From the NCBI GenBank assembly GCA_963762435.1, contig CAVXLN010000030.1:124001-188000 (forward strand): DNA of 64,000 nucleotides. Reading direction: 5' to 3'. The DNA comes from JAXDMU01 sp963762435 (GTDB taxonomy: Bacteria; Pseudomonadota; Alphaproteobacteria; ATCC43930; CGMCC-115725). A model generated the notes under the pieces. It saw nothing but the letters and a program-made list of their open reading frames with translations. It was not told the origin of the DNA and did not search any database. Shown piece by piece: positions 9,383-17,042 of the stretch. Each line of letters opens with the position of its first letter. The first letter of the stretch is position 1. The position numbers and the translations under genes were made by a program.

Positions 9383-9542
9383 GCCCGTTCGTCGCCCGGG
9401 AGTTCAACCATGTTCCATCGCTGTCGCCACTCTACCGCCGGATAGCCAGGCCACGCTGCCTGTCGCTGATCCAGATCGTCTTTCGTCTATCGACAAGAGC
9501 TGAACCCGTTTCCATCGCGAAGCGGGGCGGAGAGGGTGCATC

Positions 9543-9725
9543 ATGTCCGACGCCTATGTCATCGAAGCTGCTGAAACCAGTGCCGGGATCGTGATCCGCG
9601 AACGCGCGGGTTTTCGCTTCTTTACCGCATCGCCGCGGTTCGACCGCTTCGACGGTCAGGTGTTCAAGACGATCCGTGCCGCCGAGCGCGCGGCCGAAGA
9701 TGTCCTACGTCAGCGCGTCCCATAG
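9543..9725 (+). CDS. Small hypothetical protein (60 aa)
   Basis: The product begins MSDAYVIEAAETSAGIVIRE and contains GFRFFTASPRFDRFDG followed by an Arg/Ala-rich helix. It has no signal peptide or membrane segment. The pattern resembles small conserved cytosolic proteins of alphaproteobacteria that I recall but cannot name. GGAGAGG lies about 7 bases before the ATG. Its last 21 bases overlap the convergent exporter gene. No function can be assigned. Confidence 0.55.
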   Translation: MSDAYVIEAAETSAGIVIRERAGFRFFTASPRFDRFDGQVFKTIRAAERAAEDVLRQRVP

Positions 9726-10430
9726 CAGTGCCAGCCCGGAGCAGAGCAGCAGGCCGTCCAGCACATGCTGGAACAGGCCGATGCTCATGCGCTGGACGAC
9801 GGCCTTGCCGAGGAAGGAGCCGGCCATGACCGAGGCCCCGATGATCAGGCCCTTGAAGATCGAGCTGGGGGGAAGCGCCCCCAGCGTCCGAAAGGTGGCG
9901 ACTTTGCTGATCATCAGAGCGAGGGAGCTCGCGGCCTCGGTCGACAGGAACGCGCCCTTCATCAGGCCATAGGCAGTGAAGGCCGGGACGCTGAGCGGCC
10001 CGGTCGAGATCACGATGCCGGTGACGAACCCGATGAAGGCGCCGGCGAGTGCGAGCTGCCAGAGCGGCAGCCGAATATTCATGGCCTTCAGCCAGCGCCG
10101 GGCCGGGATCATGAGCAGGAAGAACAGGCCGAGCGCCACATCGACCGCGCGGGATGGCAATACAAGCAGCGTGCGCGCGCCCAACGCCGCCGCCGGCACG
10201 CCCGTGATCGAATAGGCGGCAAAGGCGCGCCAATCGACCTCGCGCCACCAGGACAGCACCTTGGCGACATTCGCCATCAGGGCGGCGATCGCCATGATCG
10301 GCACGGCCTGCTTCGGCCCGAACTGATAGACCAGTATCGGCAGCAGCATGATCGACGAGCCGGTGCCGACAATGCCGCTCAAGGCGCCGGCGGCAAGCCC
10401 GACGGCGAGCACGAAGATATAAATCGCCAC
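9705..10430 (-). CDS. TauE/SafE (TSUP) family sulfite/sulfonate exporter
   Basis: This 241-residue inner-membrane protein has about eight hydrophobic segments. It starts with the TSUP half-signature GALSGIVGTGSSIMLLPILVY and repeats a related pattern in the second half (GFVTGIVISTGPLSVPAF). Family members move sulfite, sulfoacetate or other small organic acids across the membrane. It is the second gene of a two-gene minus-strand unit behind the XRE-cupin regulator, with a 15-bp gap. With MetY and the flavin monooxygenase this suggests disposal of sulfite released from organosulfur compounds, which is an inference. Confidence 0.85.
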   Translation of the reverse strand: MAIYIFVLAVGLAAGALSGIVGTGSSIMLLPILVYQFGPKQAVPIMAIAALMANVAKVLSWWREVDWRAFAAYSITGVPAAALGARTLLVLPSRAVDVALGLFFLLMIPARRWLKAMNIRLPLWQLALAGAFIGFVTGIVISTGPLSVPAFTAYGLMKGAFLSTEAASSLALMISKVATFRTLGALPPSSIFKGLIIGASVMAGSFLGKAVVQRMSIGLFQHVLDGLLLCSGLALLWDALT

Positions 10431-10445
10431 GGCCTGACCGCCCGT

Positions 10446-11084
10446 TCAGCCGATGCTCTCGACATAGGTCATGACCAGATAGAGCACGGCTTCCGCGGCT
10501 CCTGAATTCCGGTAAGCGTGTGGCACGCCGGCATCAAACAGAATGGCGTCGCCTTCCTTGAGGGAATGGGTCTCGCTGCCATCGAACAGATCGAGGGCGC
10601 CCTTTGCCACGATCAGGTTTTCCATGGTCCCGGCCGCGTGAGCATCGGCTTCTTCAACATGGCCGGGTGCGACCCGCAGCTCGTAGAATTCGATCCGTCT
10701 CTCCGTGTCGAACGGGAACAGTGCCCGCGAGGTGAATTGCCCATCGCTCGAGCTCAGCACTTTCGCCTTGTCACGGCGAAACACGACCGTACCGCTGTCG
10801 GCGCCGGACGAGGTCATGGTCGCGAAGGGCACATTGAGGGCCGTCGCGATCTTCCAGAGCAGGCTGATCGTCGGCGCGCTGCGGCCCAGCTCGATCTGCC
10901 CGAGCATGCCGCGGCTGACGCCCGAGAGCTTGGCCAGCCCTTCCAGCGACAGGCCGCGGCGGGTCCGCAGCCGGCGCAAATTGCGCCCGACGATGCCGGC
11001 GAGCTCCGCCGAGGGGTCGGCGACGATGGATGTTTCCGCGGAAGCGGGCAGATCGCCGGTGATCTTCTTTCGTTGCGCAGGCAT
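10446..11084 (-). CDS. XRE-family regulator with C-terminal cupin sensor
   Basis: The 212-residue protein has an N-terminal XRE helix-turn-helix at about 27-85 (LRRLRTRRGLSLEGLAKLSG, SRGMLGQIELGRSAPTI). A single cupin domain fills the C-terminal half, with a PGHVEEADAH segment that can bind metal and a closing GVPHAYRNSG. This SutR/PuuR-like architecture senses small ligands. It lies just upstream of the TauE/SafE gene on the same strand and probably controls it. Two short inverted repeats in its promoter at 11098-11134 are candidate sites for autoregulation. Confidence 0.88.
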   Translation of the reverse strand: MPAQRKKITGDLPASAETSIVADPSAELAGIVGRNLRRLRTRRGLSLEGLAKLSGVSRGMLGQIELGRSAPTISLLWKIATALNVPFATMTSSGADSGTVVFRRDKAKVLSSSDGQFTSRALFPFDTERRIEFYELRVAPGHVEEADAHAAGTMENLIVAKGALDLFDGSETHSLKEGDAILFDAGVPHAYRNSGAAEAVLYLVMTYVESIG

Positions 11085-11097
11085 GACGACCGTTTCG

Positions 11098-11134
11098 GCA
11101 ATGATATTGCGCAGTGTGTCCGTTATGATGGACA
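11098..11134. promoter_or_regulatory. Candidate operators of the XRE-cupin gene
   Basis: Two perfect inverted repeats sit just upstream of the minus-strand start at 11084: GCAAT-GAT-ATTGC (11098-11110) and TGTCC-N8-GGACA (11117-11134). Their place over the expected promoter suggests autoregulation. Confidence 0.45.
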
Positions 11135-11169
11135 GGCGTCAAGCGATGGGCCGCGGTGCCTTGCGGCGC

Positions 11170-12498
11170 TTAGGTCGGGCGACGGAAGAACTGATTTTCC
11201 GGCCGCTTTAGGCCGAGATGATCGCGCAGGGTCGTCCCTTCATATTCTCGGCGGAAGATGCCGCGGCGCTGGAGCTCGGGCACAACGAGCTCCACGAAAT
11301 CATCGAGACCGGCGGGCACGGTCGGGAACATGATGTTGAACCCGTCCGACGCCTCCGACTCCAGCCACGCCTGCATCGTGTCGGCGATTTCGACCGGGGT
11401 TCCGACCATCTGCAGCCCGCCATAGCCGCCGACCAGCTGGGCCAGCTGCCGGACCGTCAGATTGTCCCGCCGGGCGAGCTTGACCAGCGCATCGCGGGCA
11501 CTCTGGCTGGCATTCGTCTGCGGAATCTCCGGCAGCGGCCCGTCGAGATCGAAGCCCGAGGCATCGACGCCGAGCCGTATCGACAGGTTGGGTATGCCGC
11601 TCTCCGGATGGACCAGGCTGTCCAGGAGTGCCAGCTTCGCGCGGGCCTCCTCGTTGGTTCGCCCGACCACGACCAGGCAAGCGGGCAGGATCTTGAGGCT
11701 GTCCGGAGCCCGGCCGAGCGCCCGCATGCGGGCCTTCATATCCTTATAGAAGCTCTGCCCGTCCTCGATCGTCCGGCTGCTGCCGAAGATCGCCTCGGCC
11801 GTCTCGGCGGCGAGCTGGCGGCCCGCCTCGGACGCGCCGGCCTGGACGATGACCGGCCAACCCTGAACCGGACGCGCGATATTGAGCGGCCCGCGAACCG
11901 AGAGATGCTCGCCCTTGTGGTCGAGCACATGCATTTTCGCCGGATCGAAGAAGATGCCGCTCTCCTGGTCGCGCAGCCAGGCATCGTCGGCCCAGCTATC
12001 CCACAGCCCCGTCACGACCGAGAAGAACTCGCGCGCCCGACGATAGCGCTCGTCATGCTCGACGTGGTCCTCCCGGCCGAAATTCAGCGCCGCATCGGGG
12101 TTGGAGGTGGTGACGATGTTCCATCCGGCCCGGCCGCTGCTGATGTGGTCGAGCGAGGCGAAGCGGCGGGCGATGTGATAGGGCTCGTCGAACGTCGTCG
12201 ATGCGGTGGCGACGAGGCCGATCCGCTCCGTCGCCATGGCAAGGGCCGAAAGCAGCGTCAGCGGCTCGAACGAGGTCGCCGTGGCGCTGCGCCGCAAGGC
12301 CTCGATCGGCATGTTCAGCACGGCCAGATGGTCGGCCATGAAGAACGCGTCGAAGCACGCGCTTTCAAGAGTCCGGATGAAGCGGACCAGATGCATGAGA
12401 TTGAAATTCGCGTCGGGATAGGCGCCGGGATAGCGCCACCAGGCGGTGTGGATCCCGACCGGACGCATGAAGGCGCCGAGATGAAGCTGCTTGGTCAT
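11170..12498 (-). CDS. Flavin-dependent (LLM class) monooxygenase, NtaA/SnaA/DszA family
   Basis: These enzymes use FMNH2 from a separate reductase and O2 to oxidise chelators, sulfones or other small molecules in the cytoplasm. The 442-residue product starts MTKQLHLGAF (ATG 12498) after a GAGGTAG ribosome site. It carries typical segments: WWRYPGAYPD, FFMADHLAVLN, SSGRAGWNIVTTSNPDAALNFG, and WPVIVQAGASEAGRQLAAETAEAIF. NIVTTSN with GAS marks the NtaA/DszA subgroup over bacterial luciferase. A frame further upstream to 12588 exists but looks non-coding. The neighbouring MetY and TauE/SafE genes suggest an organosulfur substrate, though the sequence does not fix it. No flavin reductase gene is adjacent. 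Confidence 0.9.
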   Translation of the reverse strand: MTKQLHLGAFMRPVGIHTAWWRYPGAYPDANFNLMHLVRFIRTLESACFDAFFMADHLAVLNMPIEALRRSATATSFEPLTLLSALAMATERIGLVATASTTFDEPYHIARRFASLDHISSGRAGWNIVTTSNPDAALNFGREDHVEHDERYRRAREFFSVVTGLWDSWADDAWLRDQESGIFFDPAKMHVLDHKGEHLSVRGPLNIARPVQGWPVIVQAGASEAGRQLAAETAEAIFGSSRTIEDGQSFYKDMKARMRALGRAPDSLKILPACLVVVGRTNEEARAKLALLDSLVHPESGIPNLSIRLGVDASGFDLDGPLPEIPQTNASQSARDALVKLARRDNLTVRQLAQLVGGYGGLQMVGTPVEIADTMQAWLESEASDGFNIMFPTVPAGLDDFVELVVPELQRRGIFRREYEGTTLRDHLGLKRPENQFFRRPT

Positions 12499-12584
12499 GA
12501 CTACCTCAGGCTGGCGAGCCTCGGAAACTCTGGGAGGCGGAGGGGCGTCGATCCATGGCATCCTCCATGCCGTACCTTCTCGAG

Positions 12585-12616
12585 TCAATATATTGGACTT
12601 ATGGCCTATATATTGG
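12585..12616. promoter_or_regulatory. Paired ATATATTGG direct repeats upstream of the monooxygenase
   Basis: ATATATTGG occurs at 12588-12596 and again at 12608-12616, 20 bp apart (two helix turns); the first lies within TCAATATATTGGA, close to a palindrome. The site is 87-118 bp before the minus-strand start and contrasts with the GC-rich surroundings. It probably serves as operator or promoter. Confidence 0.5.
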
Positions 12617-12630
12617 CGCCTGCCATGTCA

Positions 12631-13809
12631 TCACGCGGCGAGGGCGTGCAGGCGGCAATGCTCGAGATAGGCGCGCTCATGCGTGCCGACCAGATCGACC
12701 ACGCTCAACCAAAGCCAGGACGGCGCATCGAGGCTCTTCGATCGATTGCCCTGCAGCGTCTTGCGCCAGGCTCGGGCCTCGGCCGTGCCCATCTGGCGGG
12801 CGTGCGCGCAGCCCACCACCATCGCGAGGAATTTGGCCACGCTCATGGCGTCCGCACGATTCAACTGCTCGATTTCGAGCTTGAGATCCTGCGGCAGCAG
12901 CTCTCGAACGAACACGGCCTTGTCGAGCAGCCGGCGTGCCAGCATCCGCTCGCCCAGAAAGGGCGATATGTGGCGAGCGCCTTCGACCACCCGCTCGGCA
13001 TTGTCGCGCGGCATGGCGGCCTTGGCCTTGTGGGGGGCGGCCGTGGCGGTCGCTTCCTTGATGTCGACGAGGCAGTGGCGCCCGTCCTTGCCTTTGCCGA
13101 TCGCCATCAGGACGGCGAACCGCATGAGCCCGAGCGAGCTGCATCCTTTCCGCCAATAGGCCGCGTCCATGATCCTGATCGGATCGCCGCTGTCGCGCGA
13201 GCGGAGCGAGGTGATCAATCGGCGCATATCGTCCTCGGCGAACAGTGCGGCGATCGCTTCCTTCTCGCCGCGGGCGAGCGGCCAGAACCGCCTGCCGAGC
13301 GGGATTGCCGGCTCGATGCCCTCGATCCGCTCATCGGCGAGGTGCTTCCAGGATCGGCCCGCGGCGCGCCGGAGCGCCAGCCTCACCAAGTCGGGCACCT
13401 CGGTCTTGGCGCCCTTGTTGGTGAAGGCGTCCTCATACCCTTCCATCATCTGTTCGAGCATGCGTGCCGTCGTGATGCCGGGCAGATCGGAGCCTCGCGC
13501 CGCCATGGCCAGCGACAGGCCCAGCCGAAGCAGGTCGTGAGCTGGATTGCCGATGACGGTCTGATCGAAATCGCGGATCTGGATTTCGATTTGGCCTTCG
13601 GCACTCGCCACCGGCCCCAGATTGCCGACATGGCAATCGCCGCAGATCCAGACCGGCGGCCCAACGGGCAGGGAATGTTTGTCCGACTGTTCCAGCCATT
13701 CGTAGAATTTGACGGTGCTGCCCCGGACATAGGCATGCGCGGACTCCGCCATCTTCTCGTTCCGCCGGCTGTTCAGCTGCTTCGATCGCTCGCTCGGTCG
13801 AATAACCAT
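12631..13809 (-). CDS. DUF2252 family protein
   Basis: The 392-residue protein matches the DUF2252 family, which has a kinase-like fold related to aminoglycoside phosphotransferases: FVRG/YVRGS near the N-terminus, ICGDCHVGNLGP, then IQIRDFDQTVIGNPAHDLLRLG. The GDxHxxN and DFD segments resemble catalytic and metal-binding loops of small-molecule kinases. Its biochemical function is unknown to me. It follows the GlsB-type gene by only 12 bp on the same strand, so the two form an operon. The ATG at 13809 has GGAAG upstream. Confidence 0.88.
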   Translation of the reverse strand: MVIRPSERSKQLNSRRNEKMAESAHAYVRGSTVKFYEWLEQSDKHSLPVGPPVWICGDCHVGNLGPVASAEGQIEIQIRDFDQTVIGNPAHDLLRLGLSLAMAARGSDLPGITTARMLEQMMEGYEDAFTNKGAKTEVPDLVRLALRRAAGRSWKHLADERIEGIEPAIPLGRRFWPLARGEKEAIAALFAEDDMRRLITSLRSRDSGDPIRIMDAAYWRKGCSSLGLMRFAVLMAIGKGKDGRHCLVDIKEATATAAPHKAKAAMPRDNAERVVEGARHISPFLGERMLARRLLDKAVFVRELLPQDLKLEIEQLNRADAMSVAKFLAMVVGCAHARQMGTAEARAWRKTLQGNRSKSLDAPSWLWLSVVDLVGTHERAYLEHCRLHALAA

Positions 13810-13821
13810 CGCTTCCGATAA

Positions 13822-14079
13822 TCAGGCGGCCCGCCGGCCAACAAGGGCGTGATAGAGGAAGAGCACCACGATCGCGCCGATGATGGCGACGAGCATGCTG
13901 TAAAGGTTGAAGCCGGTCACGCCGGCCGCCCCGAACTCATTGAAAAGGAAACCGCCGACCATCGCGCCGACGATGCCCAGGACGATGTCGAGCAGGACGC
14001 CTTCGCCTGATTTATTGACGATCTTGCTGGCGACAAAGCCCGCAATGAGGCCAAGCACGATCCAACCGATAATCGACAT
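13822..14079 (-). CDS. GlsB/YeaQ/YmgE family stress-response membrane protein
   Basis: This 85-residue protein has three hydrophobic segments and the Gly-rich transglycosylase-associated pattern: MSIIGWIVLGLIAGFVASKI, then DIVLGIVGAMVGGFLFN, then a last helix ending LYHALVGRR. Members of the family are small inner-membrane proteins, often induced by envelope or acid stress. The ATG at 14079 begins the two-gene unit with DUF2252. The 243 bp upstream to the TetR gene hold no convincing gene. Confidence 0.9.
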   Translation of the reverse strand: MSIIGWIVLGLIAGFVASKIVNKSGEGVLLDIVLGIVGAMVGGFLFNEFGAAGVTGFNLYSMLVAIIGAIVVLFLYHALVGRRAA

Positions 14080-14322
14080 GATGGTCTTCCTTTACGCCCC
14101 GCCGATGATGTATCGCGCGCTTCTGGCTATCCGTTGGAATGCTCGTTGGTTCCGTCGGCGCGTCGAAGAGCGGGGGGAGGCCGTCGTAAATCGGGCTATT
14201 GCTTACCGATCGAAGGCATGAGCGATTTGACCCACGAGCGTGGCCCAAGGCATATCGAGTGCGCCTTAGACGGTAGCGTCGATCACGCGCGCGGCCCGAC
14301 ACGCACCTGTGCTGATCGCTCG

Positions 14323-14901
14323 CTATTCTCCCGCGTGTTGGACTTCCGCGATGCCCAGCTTCTGCCGAACGGTCTCGAGCAGCTCGTCGGATAAAGGAGT
14401 TTTGTTGACGCTCCGCGCCAGGACCATGGCGCCAATGAGCGTCGCATATTTCACGATGGCATCGCGCCGCGCGTCGGCCCCATCGCCGGGCAGCTTGTTT
14501 GCGGCCTCGGCCAGCGCCTCGTTGATCTGCTGGGCGAAACTCTCCTGCACGGACGCGTCCTGACGCGAGACGTTGGCGCCCATTGCCGCCACGGCGCAGC
14601 CGTCGCCCGGATCGTCCCGATGATGGGTCGACAGGTAGACCTGCGCCATGTCCAGAAAGCTCTTGCCCTGCTTCCGTCCGGTCTCGCGAAAGCCCGAATG
14701 CCCGAAGGCATAGGTGCCCGCCTCGGACAGGAGTGCGGCCTTGTTCGAGAAATGGCCGTAGAAAGCGCCATGAGTGAGATCAGCCGCGGCCATGATCTCG
14801 TCGATGCCGACGCCGTCGACACCTTTCTCGCGGAACAGCTTGGCGGCGGCGCGAATGATCCGCTCGTGGTTCTCGTCGCGCTGGGCCTTCGTTAATCGCA
14901 T
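14323..14901 (-). CDS. TetR/AcrR family transcriptional repressor
   Basis: The 192-residue product has an N-terminal TetR helix-turn-helix: IIRAAAKLFREKGVDGVGID, then IMAAADLTHGAFYGHFSNKAAL. The ligand domain follows, including a CAVAAMGANVSRQD segment typical of a common alphaproteobacterial TetR subgroup. I chose ATG 14901 because it precedes MRLTKAQRDE; a longer frame to 14961 would overlap the operator. A perfect 14-bp palindrome sits 16 bp upstream and related copies flank the divergent secreted-protein gene. The simplest reading is a repressor of itself and of that gene. Confidence 0.9.
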   Translation of the reverse strand: MRLTKAQRDENHERIIRAAAKLFREKGVDGVGIDEIMAAADLTHGAFYGHFSNKAALLSEAGTYAFGHSGFRETGRKQGKSFLDMAQVYLSTHHRDDPGDGCAVAAMGANVSRQDASVQESFAQQINEALAEAANKLPGDGADARRDAIVKYATLIGAMVLARSVNKTPLSDELLETVRQKLGIAEVQHAGE

Positions 14902-14916
14902 AGCAGCCTCACATTC

Positions 14917-14930
14917 ATGACGATCGTCAT
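14917..14930. promoter_or_regulatory. TetR operator O1
   Basis: ATGACGATCGTCAT is a perfect 14-bp palindrome 16 bp before the TetR start codon. Two variants recur at 15041 and 15065, which supports an operator of the adjacent TetR protein. Confidence 0.72.
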
Positions 14931-15028
14931 ATAATATAGGCCGAACCTTGCTATTTGCCAAGCCCTACCGTTGATTTTTCTCGCAAATCGGCCATGCCGT
15001 CGGGCCGCCCCCCTTCTCGAAAAATCGC

Positions 15029-15078
15029 TTGACCATAATCATGACGATCGTTATGTTTATTTTCATGACGAACGTCAC
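15029..15078 (+). promoter_or_regulatory. Promoter of the secreted-protein gene with TetR operators O2 and O3
   Basis: A -35 TTGACC (15029-15034) and -10 TATGTT (15052-15057) are spaced 17 bp. Operator O2, ATGACGATCGTTAT (15041-15054), lies between and over the -10. O3, ATGACGAACGTCAC (15065-15078), lies just downstream. Both match the palindrome at 14917, so repressor binding would block RNA polymerase directly. Confidence 0.65.
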
Positions 15079-15118
15079 GAATAACCGCGACGGACCGTCC
15101 GAACCGAGGAGGCCTAAG

Positions 15119-15442
15119 ATGACCCGCACCCAGATTTCTTCCGTTCTCACTGCTGCCGTTTTCGCTGTTGCCCTGACGGTGGGCGCTAATGCCCAGACCG
15201 TGACCGACCCGGCTCAGAGCTTTATCGCCAGCTTCTCCACCCTCGGCACCCCGGCGGCACCCTCGTCGATCGTCGCGACCGATGATGTGGCACAGAGCTT
15301 CATTGCCGGCCTCGCCGGCGAACGGACGCCGACCGCGAGCGTGAACCAGGTCGCGACCGGCAATCCGGCTCAGACCTTCATCGCCAGCCTTTCGACCGGC
15401 TCGTCCGAGAGCGTCGAAGCGACCCAGCTCGCCGCCCGCTAA
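15119..15442 (+). CDS. Small secreted protein with three internal repeats
   Basis: I do not recognise this 107-residue protein. It has a clear Sec signal peptide (MTRTQISSVLTAAVFAVALT, cleaved after GANA). The mature part holds three copies of a motif: DPAQSFIASFS, DVAQSFIAGLA and NPAQTFIASLS, spaced about 30 residues with Ser/Thr/Ala-rich linkers. The repeats look like short amphipathic helices. AGGAGG lies before the ATG. Transcription is probably controlled by the divergent TetR protein. The protein may be periplasmic and may be induced by the TetR ligand; function is unknown. Confidence 0.75.
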   Translation: MTRTQISSVLTAAVFAVALTVGANAQTVTDPAQSFIASFSTLGTPAAPSSIVATDDVAQSFIAGLAGERTPTASVNQVATGNPAQTFIASLSTGSSESVEATQLAAR

Positions 15443-15462
15443 TCACACCCAGCACCGAAGAG

Positions 15463-15482
15463 AGGGGAATCCCGATTCCCCT
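15463..15482 (+). terminator. Hairpin after the secreted-protein gene
   Basis: AGGGGAATC and GATTCCCCT form a perfect 9-bp stem 20 bp after the stop codon. A T-run is absent, so this is only a probable terminator. Confidence 0.55.
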
Positions 15483-15544
15483 CCTTCCGATTCCCCGACA
15501 GCACCGCCACGCATCGGACTTTGTTGTCTAAGCGGCTGGCGGCG

Positions 15545-15754
15545 TCAGTTGCCCTGTGCGCCCTGGTTTGAAATCAGCGCGTATCCGCGCGGCGCATCAC
15601 TGGAAAGGGCGGCCCAGTCGACCCACCCGTGAATTTGCCCCTCGCTCGATGAGATCTGCGTCTGCCCCGGCGCCGTGGCACAGGCGGCTGCACTAATCAC
15701 GAGAAGTAATGCGGCAGCGGCGCGCAATACCGCCTCGAAACCCTGTGTGGTCAT
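15545..15754 (-). CDS. Small lipoprotein (69 aa)
   Basis: The product begins MTTQGFEAVLRAAAALLLVI and continues to a lipobox-like SAAAC, so it is likely lipidated at Cys near residue 25. The mature part is short (about 45 residues) and includes GWVDWAALSSDAPRGYALIS. The ribosome site CAGGAG is ideally placed before ATG 15754; the open frame upstream of that ATG is not needed. It is divergent from a LysR gene across a strong palindromic operator. No family is recognised. Confidence 0.65.
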   Translation of the reverse strand: MTTQGFEAVLRAAAALLLVISAAACATAPGQTQISSSEGQIHGWVDWAALSSDAPRGYALISNQGAQGN

Positions 15755-15848
15755 CTTTGTCTCCTGAAGTTTCGGGCCGGCATTTGTCTTCGGCCAGCTT
15801 CGAACAGAGCGTGACAGTCCCAACTGAGGCTGCTTCCAAGGTGGTGCC

Positions 15849-15905
15849 ATTGGACCATGGTGTCGGCGTACGAACACCTTGGTATCGCTGACACCATGGT
15901 CCAAT
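15849..15905. promoter_or_regulatory. Divergent FixJ-like boxes between lipoprotein and LysR genes
   Basis: A perfect 16-bp inverted repeat has arms ATTGGACCATGGTGTC (15849-15864) and GACACCATGGTCCAAT (15890-15905). A third core, AACACCTTGGTATC (15873-15886), starts 17 bp before the right arm and gives the tandem arrangement seen at the other boxes. Each arm points its CAAT end at one gene: 94 bp from the lipoprotein start and 70 bp from the LysR start. Confidence 0.75.
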
Positions 15906-15975
15906 CCTCCGAGCGCCATGGCGACGCCATCTTTCGGTCATGCGTCGGCCCGCCACGGTATAACGGGAGATCAAG

Positions 15976-16944
15976 ATGGACTGGGACAAGCTCCGCGCGT
16001 TCAACGCGGCCGCGCAGGCCGGGAGCTTCACCAACGCCGGAGCGTTGCTGAATCTCAGCCAGTCAGCGATCAGCCGGCAGGTTACCGCGCTGGAATCCGA
16101 TCTGAAGACCAGCCTCTTTCACCGGCACGCGCGGGGGCTGAAGCTCACCGAGCAAGGCGAATTCCTGCGCAACACCGTGCGGGAGCTCATCGCGCGCGTA
16201 TCCATGACCGAAGCCCGCTTGTCCGAGCTGCGGGATCATCCCGGCGGAACGCTGAAGATCAGCACCGACGTGGCATTCGGCGCGTTCTGGCTGGCGCCGC
16301 GTCTCGGTCAGTTCCATGAGCTCTACCCGGACATCACTCTTGTTCTGATGTTCGATGGGGGCGGCGCCGATCTGGCGATGGGAGAGGCCGATGTCGCAAT
16401 CTCCCTGTCGCCACCCCAAAGATCCGCCGTGATCCAGCGCCGCATCCTGCGGGTGCGGTCGGCCGCCTTCGCGGCACCCGGCTATCTGAAGCAGCACGGC
16501 ATGCCCGAAAGCCCCGCCGAGCTTGGACAACATCGACTGGTTGCCTTGCGCGGCAGTGGAAAGCGCTGCGATGTGCTGCGCGACTGGCTGCTCGAACTCG
16601 GCGAGAGCGGCACATCCTCCCATCCGCCAATCGCCACCTTCGACGACATGCAGGGCCTCTATCGCGCCGTGTCGGGCGGGCTCGGCATCGGTGCGCTGCC
16701 GCATTTCACCATGCCGGAAACCGCCGGCATGGTCAGGGTCCTGCCCGATTTCGCCCCGCCCGCCGTGGACGGCTATTTCCTCTATGCGGCAGAGCTGCGG
16801 AACTCAAAGCGGATCTCGGTCTTTCGCGATTTCCTGCTGCGCGAAATCGCCCGCGCGCAGCTGAATCTCGATCCCTGGCGGGACGCGCTGGCGAACGCCA
16901 GCACCACTCGTCCGTGCCTGCTTCGCGAGATGCCAGCGTCCTGA
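15976..16944 (+). CDS. LysR-family transcriptional regulator
   Basis: The 322-residue protein has a complete LysR layout: an N-terminal winged helix (FNAAAQAGSFTNAGALLNLS, ISRQVTALE) and a full effector domain from about 95 to 300. GTLKISTDVAFGAFWLAPRL opens the effector domain, and GLYRAVSGGLGIGALP closes it. The tail after 300 is longer than usual and poorly conserved. The ATG has GGGAG upstream. The gene sits next to a strong double operator and ahead of the two-component genes, so it may feed the same circuit; target genes are not evident. Confidence 0.9.
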   Translation: MDWDKLRAFNAAAQAGSFTNAGALLNLSQSAISRQVTALESDLKTSLFHRHARGLKLTEQGEFLRNTVRELIARVSMTEARLSELRDHPGGTLKISTDVAFGAFWLAPRLGQFHELYPDITLVLMFDGGGADLAMGEADVAISLSPPQRSAVIQRRILRVRSAAFAAPGYLKQHGMPESPAELGQHRLVALRGSGKRCDVLRDWLLELGESGTSSHPPIATFDDMQGLYRAVSGGLGIGALPHFTMPETAGMVRVLPDFAPPAVDGYFLYAAELRNSKRISVFRDFLLREIARAQLNLDPWRDALANASTTRPCLLREMPAS

Positions 16945-16966
16945 GATCGGCTTCGAGTGCGGCGGC

Positions 16967-16980
16967 GATACCAACGTATA
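16967..16980 (+). promoter_or_regulatory. FixJ-like box upstream of the first FixJ-type regulator
   Basis: GATACCAACGTATA matches the upstream half of the shared operator at 11 of its 12 fixed positions counting S for the G/C site, and ends 62 bp before the regulator start. A weaker second half begins 17 bp on. It suggests autoregulation. Confidence 0.5.
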
Positions 16981-17042
16981 GCTGACCTCTGCAACCTGGC
17001 TGGCTAGAGTCATGCGGCGGCTGGGCTAGGGAGACCGTCGTC

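Larger units (their letters stand above)
9233..9542 (+). other. 310-bp leader/intergenic region with hairpins, no gene
   Basis: No convincing coding frame lies here. It begins with AT-rich CAATATATT (9236-9244) and CATATTGAC (9259-9267), then two perfect hairpins at 9267-9295 and 9363-9382. The rest is GC-rich without an obvious motif. It could hold the metY terminator and a long structured 5' leader for the small protein at 9543. I could not match it to a known riboswitch. Confidence 0.5.

Noticed and set aside
9233..9542. A SAM or other sulfur-linked riboswitch near metY
   Set aside because: The region lies downstream of metY, and I could not match the conserved cores or pseudoknot of SAM-I, SAM-II or SAM-V by eye. 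Only unassigned hairpins remain.
11218..13821. A very long open frame on the plus strand opposite the monooxygenase and DUF2252 genes
   Set aside because: It crosses two well-supported minus-strand genes and their promoter, and its translation is repetitive Arg/Gly/Asp-rich text with no family match. High GC content explains the lack of stops.
14134..14394. Small plus-strand frame in the gap between the GlsB-type and TetR genes
   Set aside because: It runs into the end of the TetR gene, has no ribosome site and no recognisable composition.
15849..15905. Reading TTGGACC in the shared box as a sigma-54 (-24/-12) or plain -35 promoter element
   Set aside because: The GG/GC -24/-12 spacing is absent, and when read toward the genes the element comes as CCAA. 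The symmetric dyads fit a dimeric regulator better.
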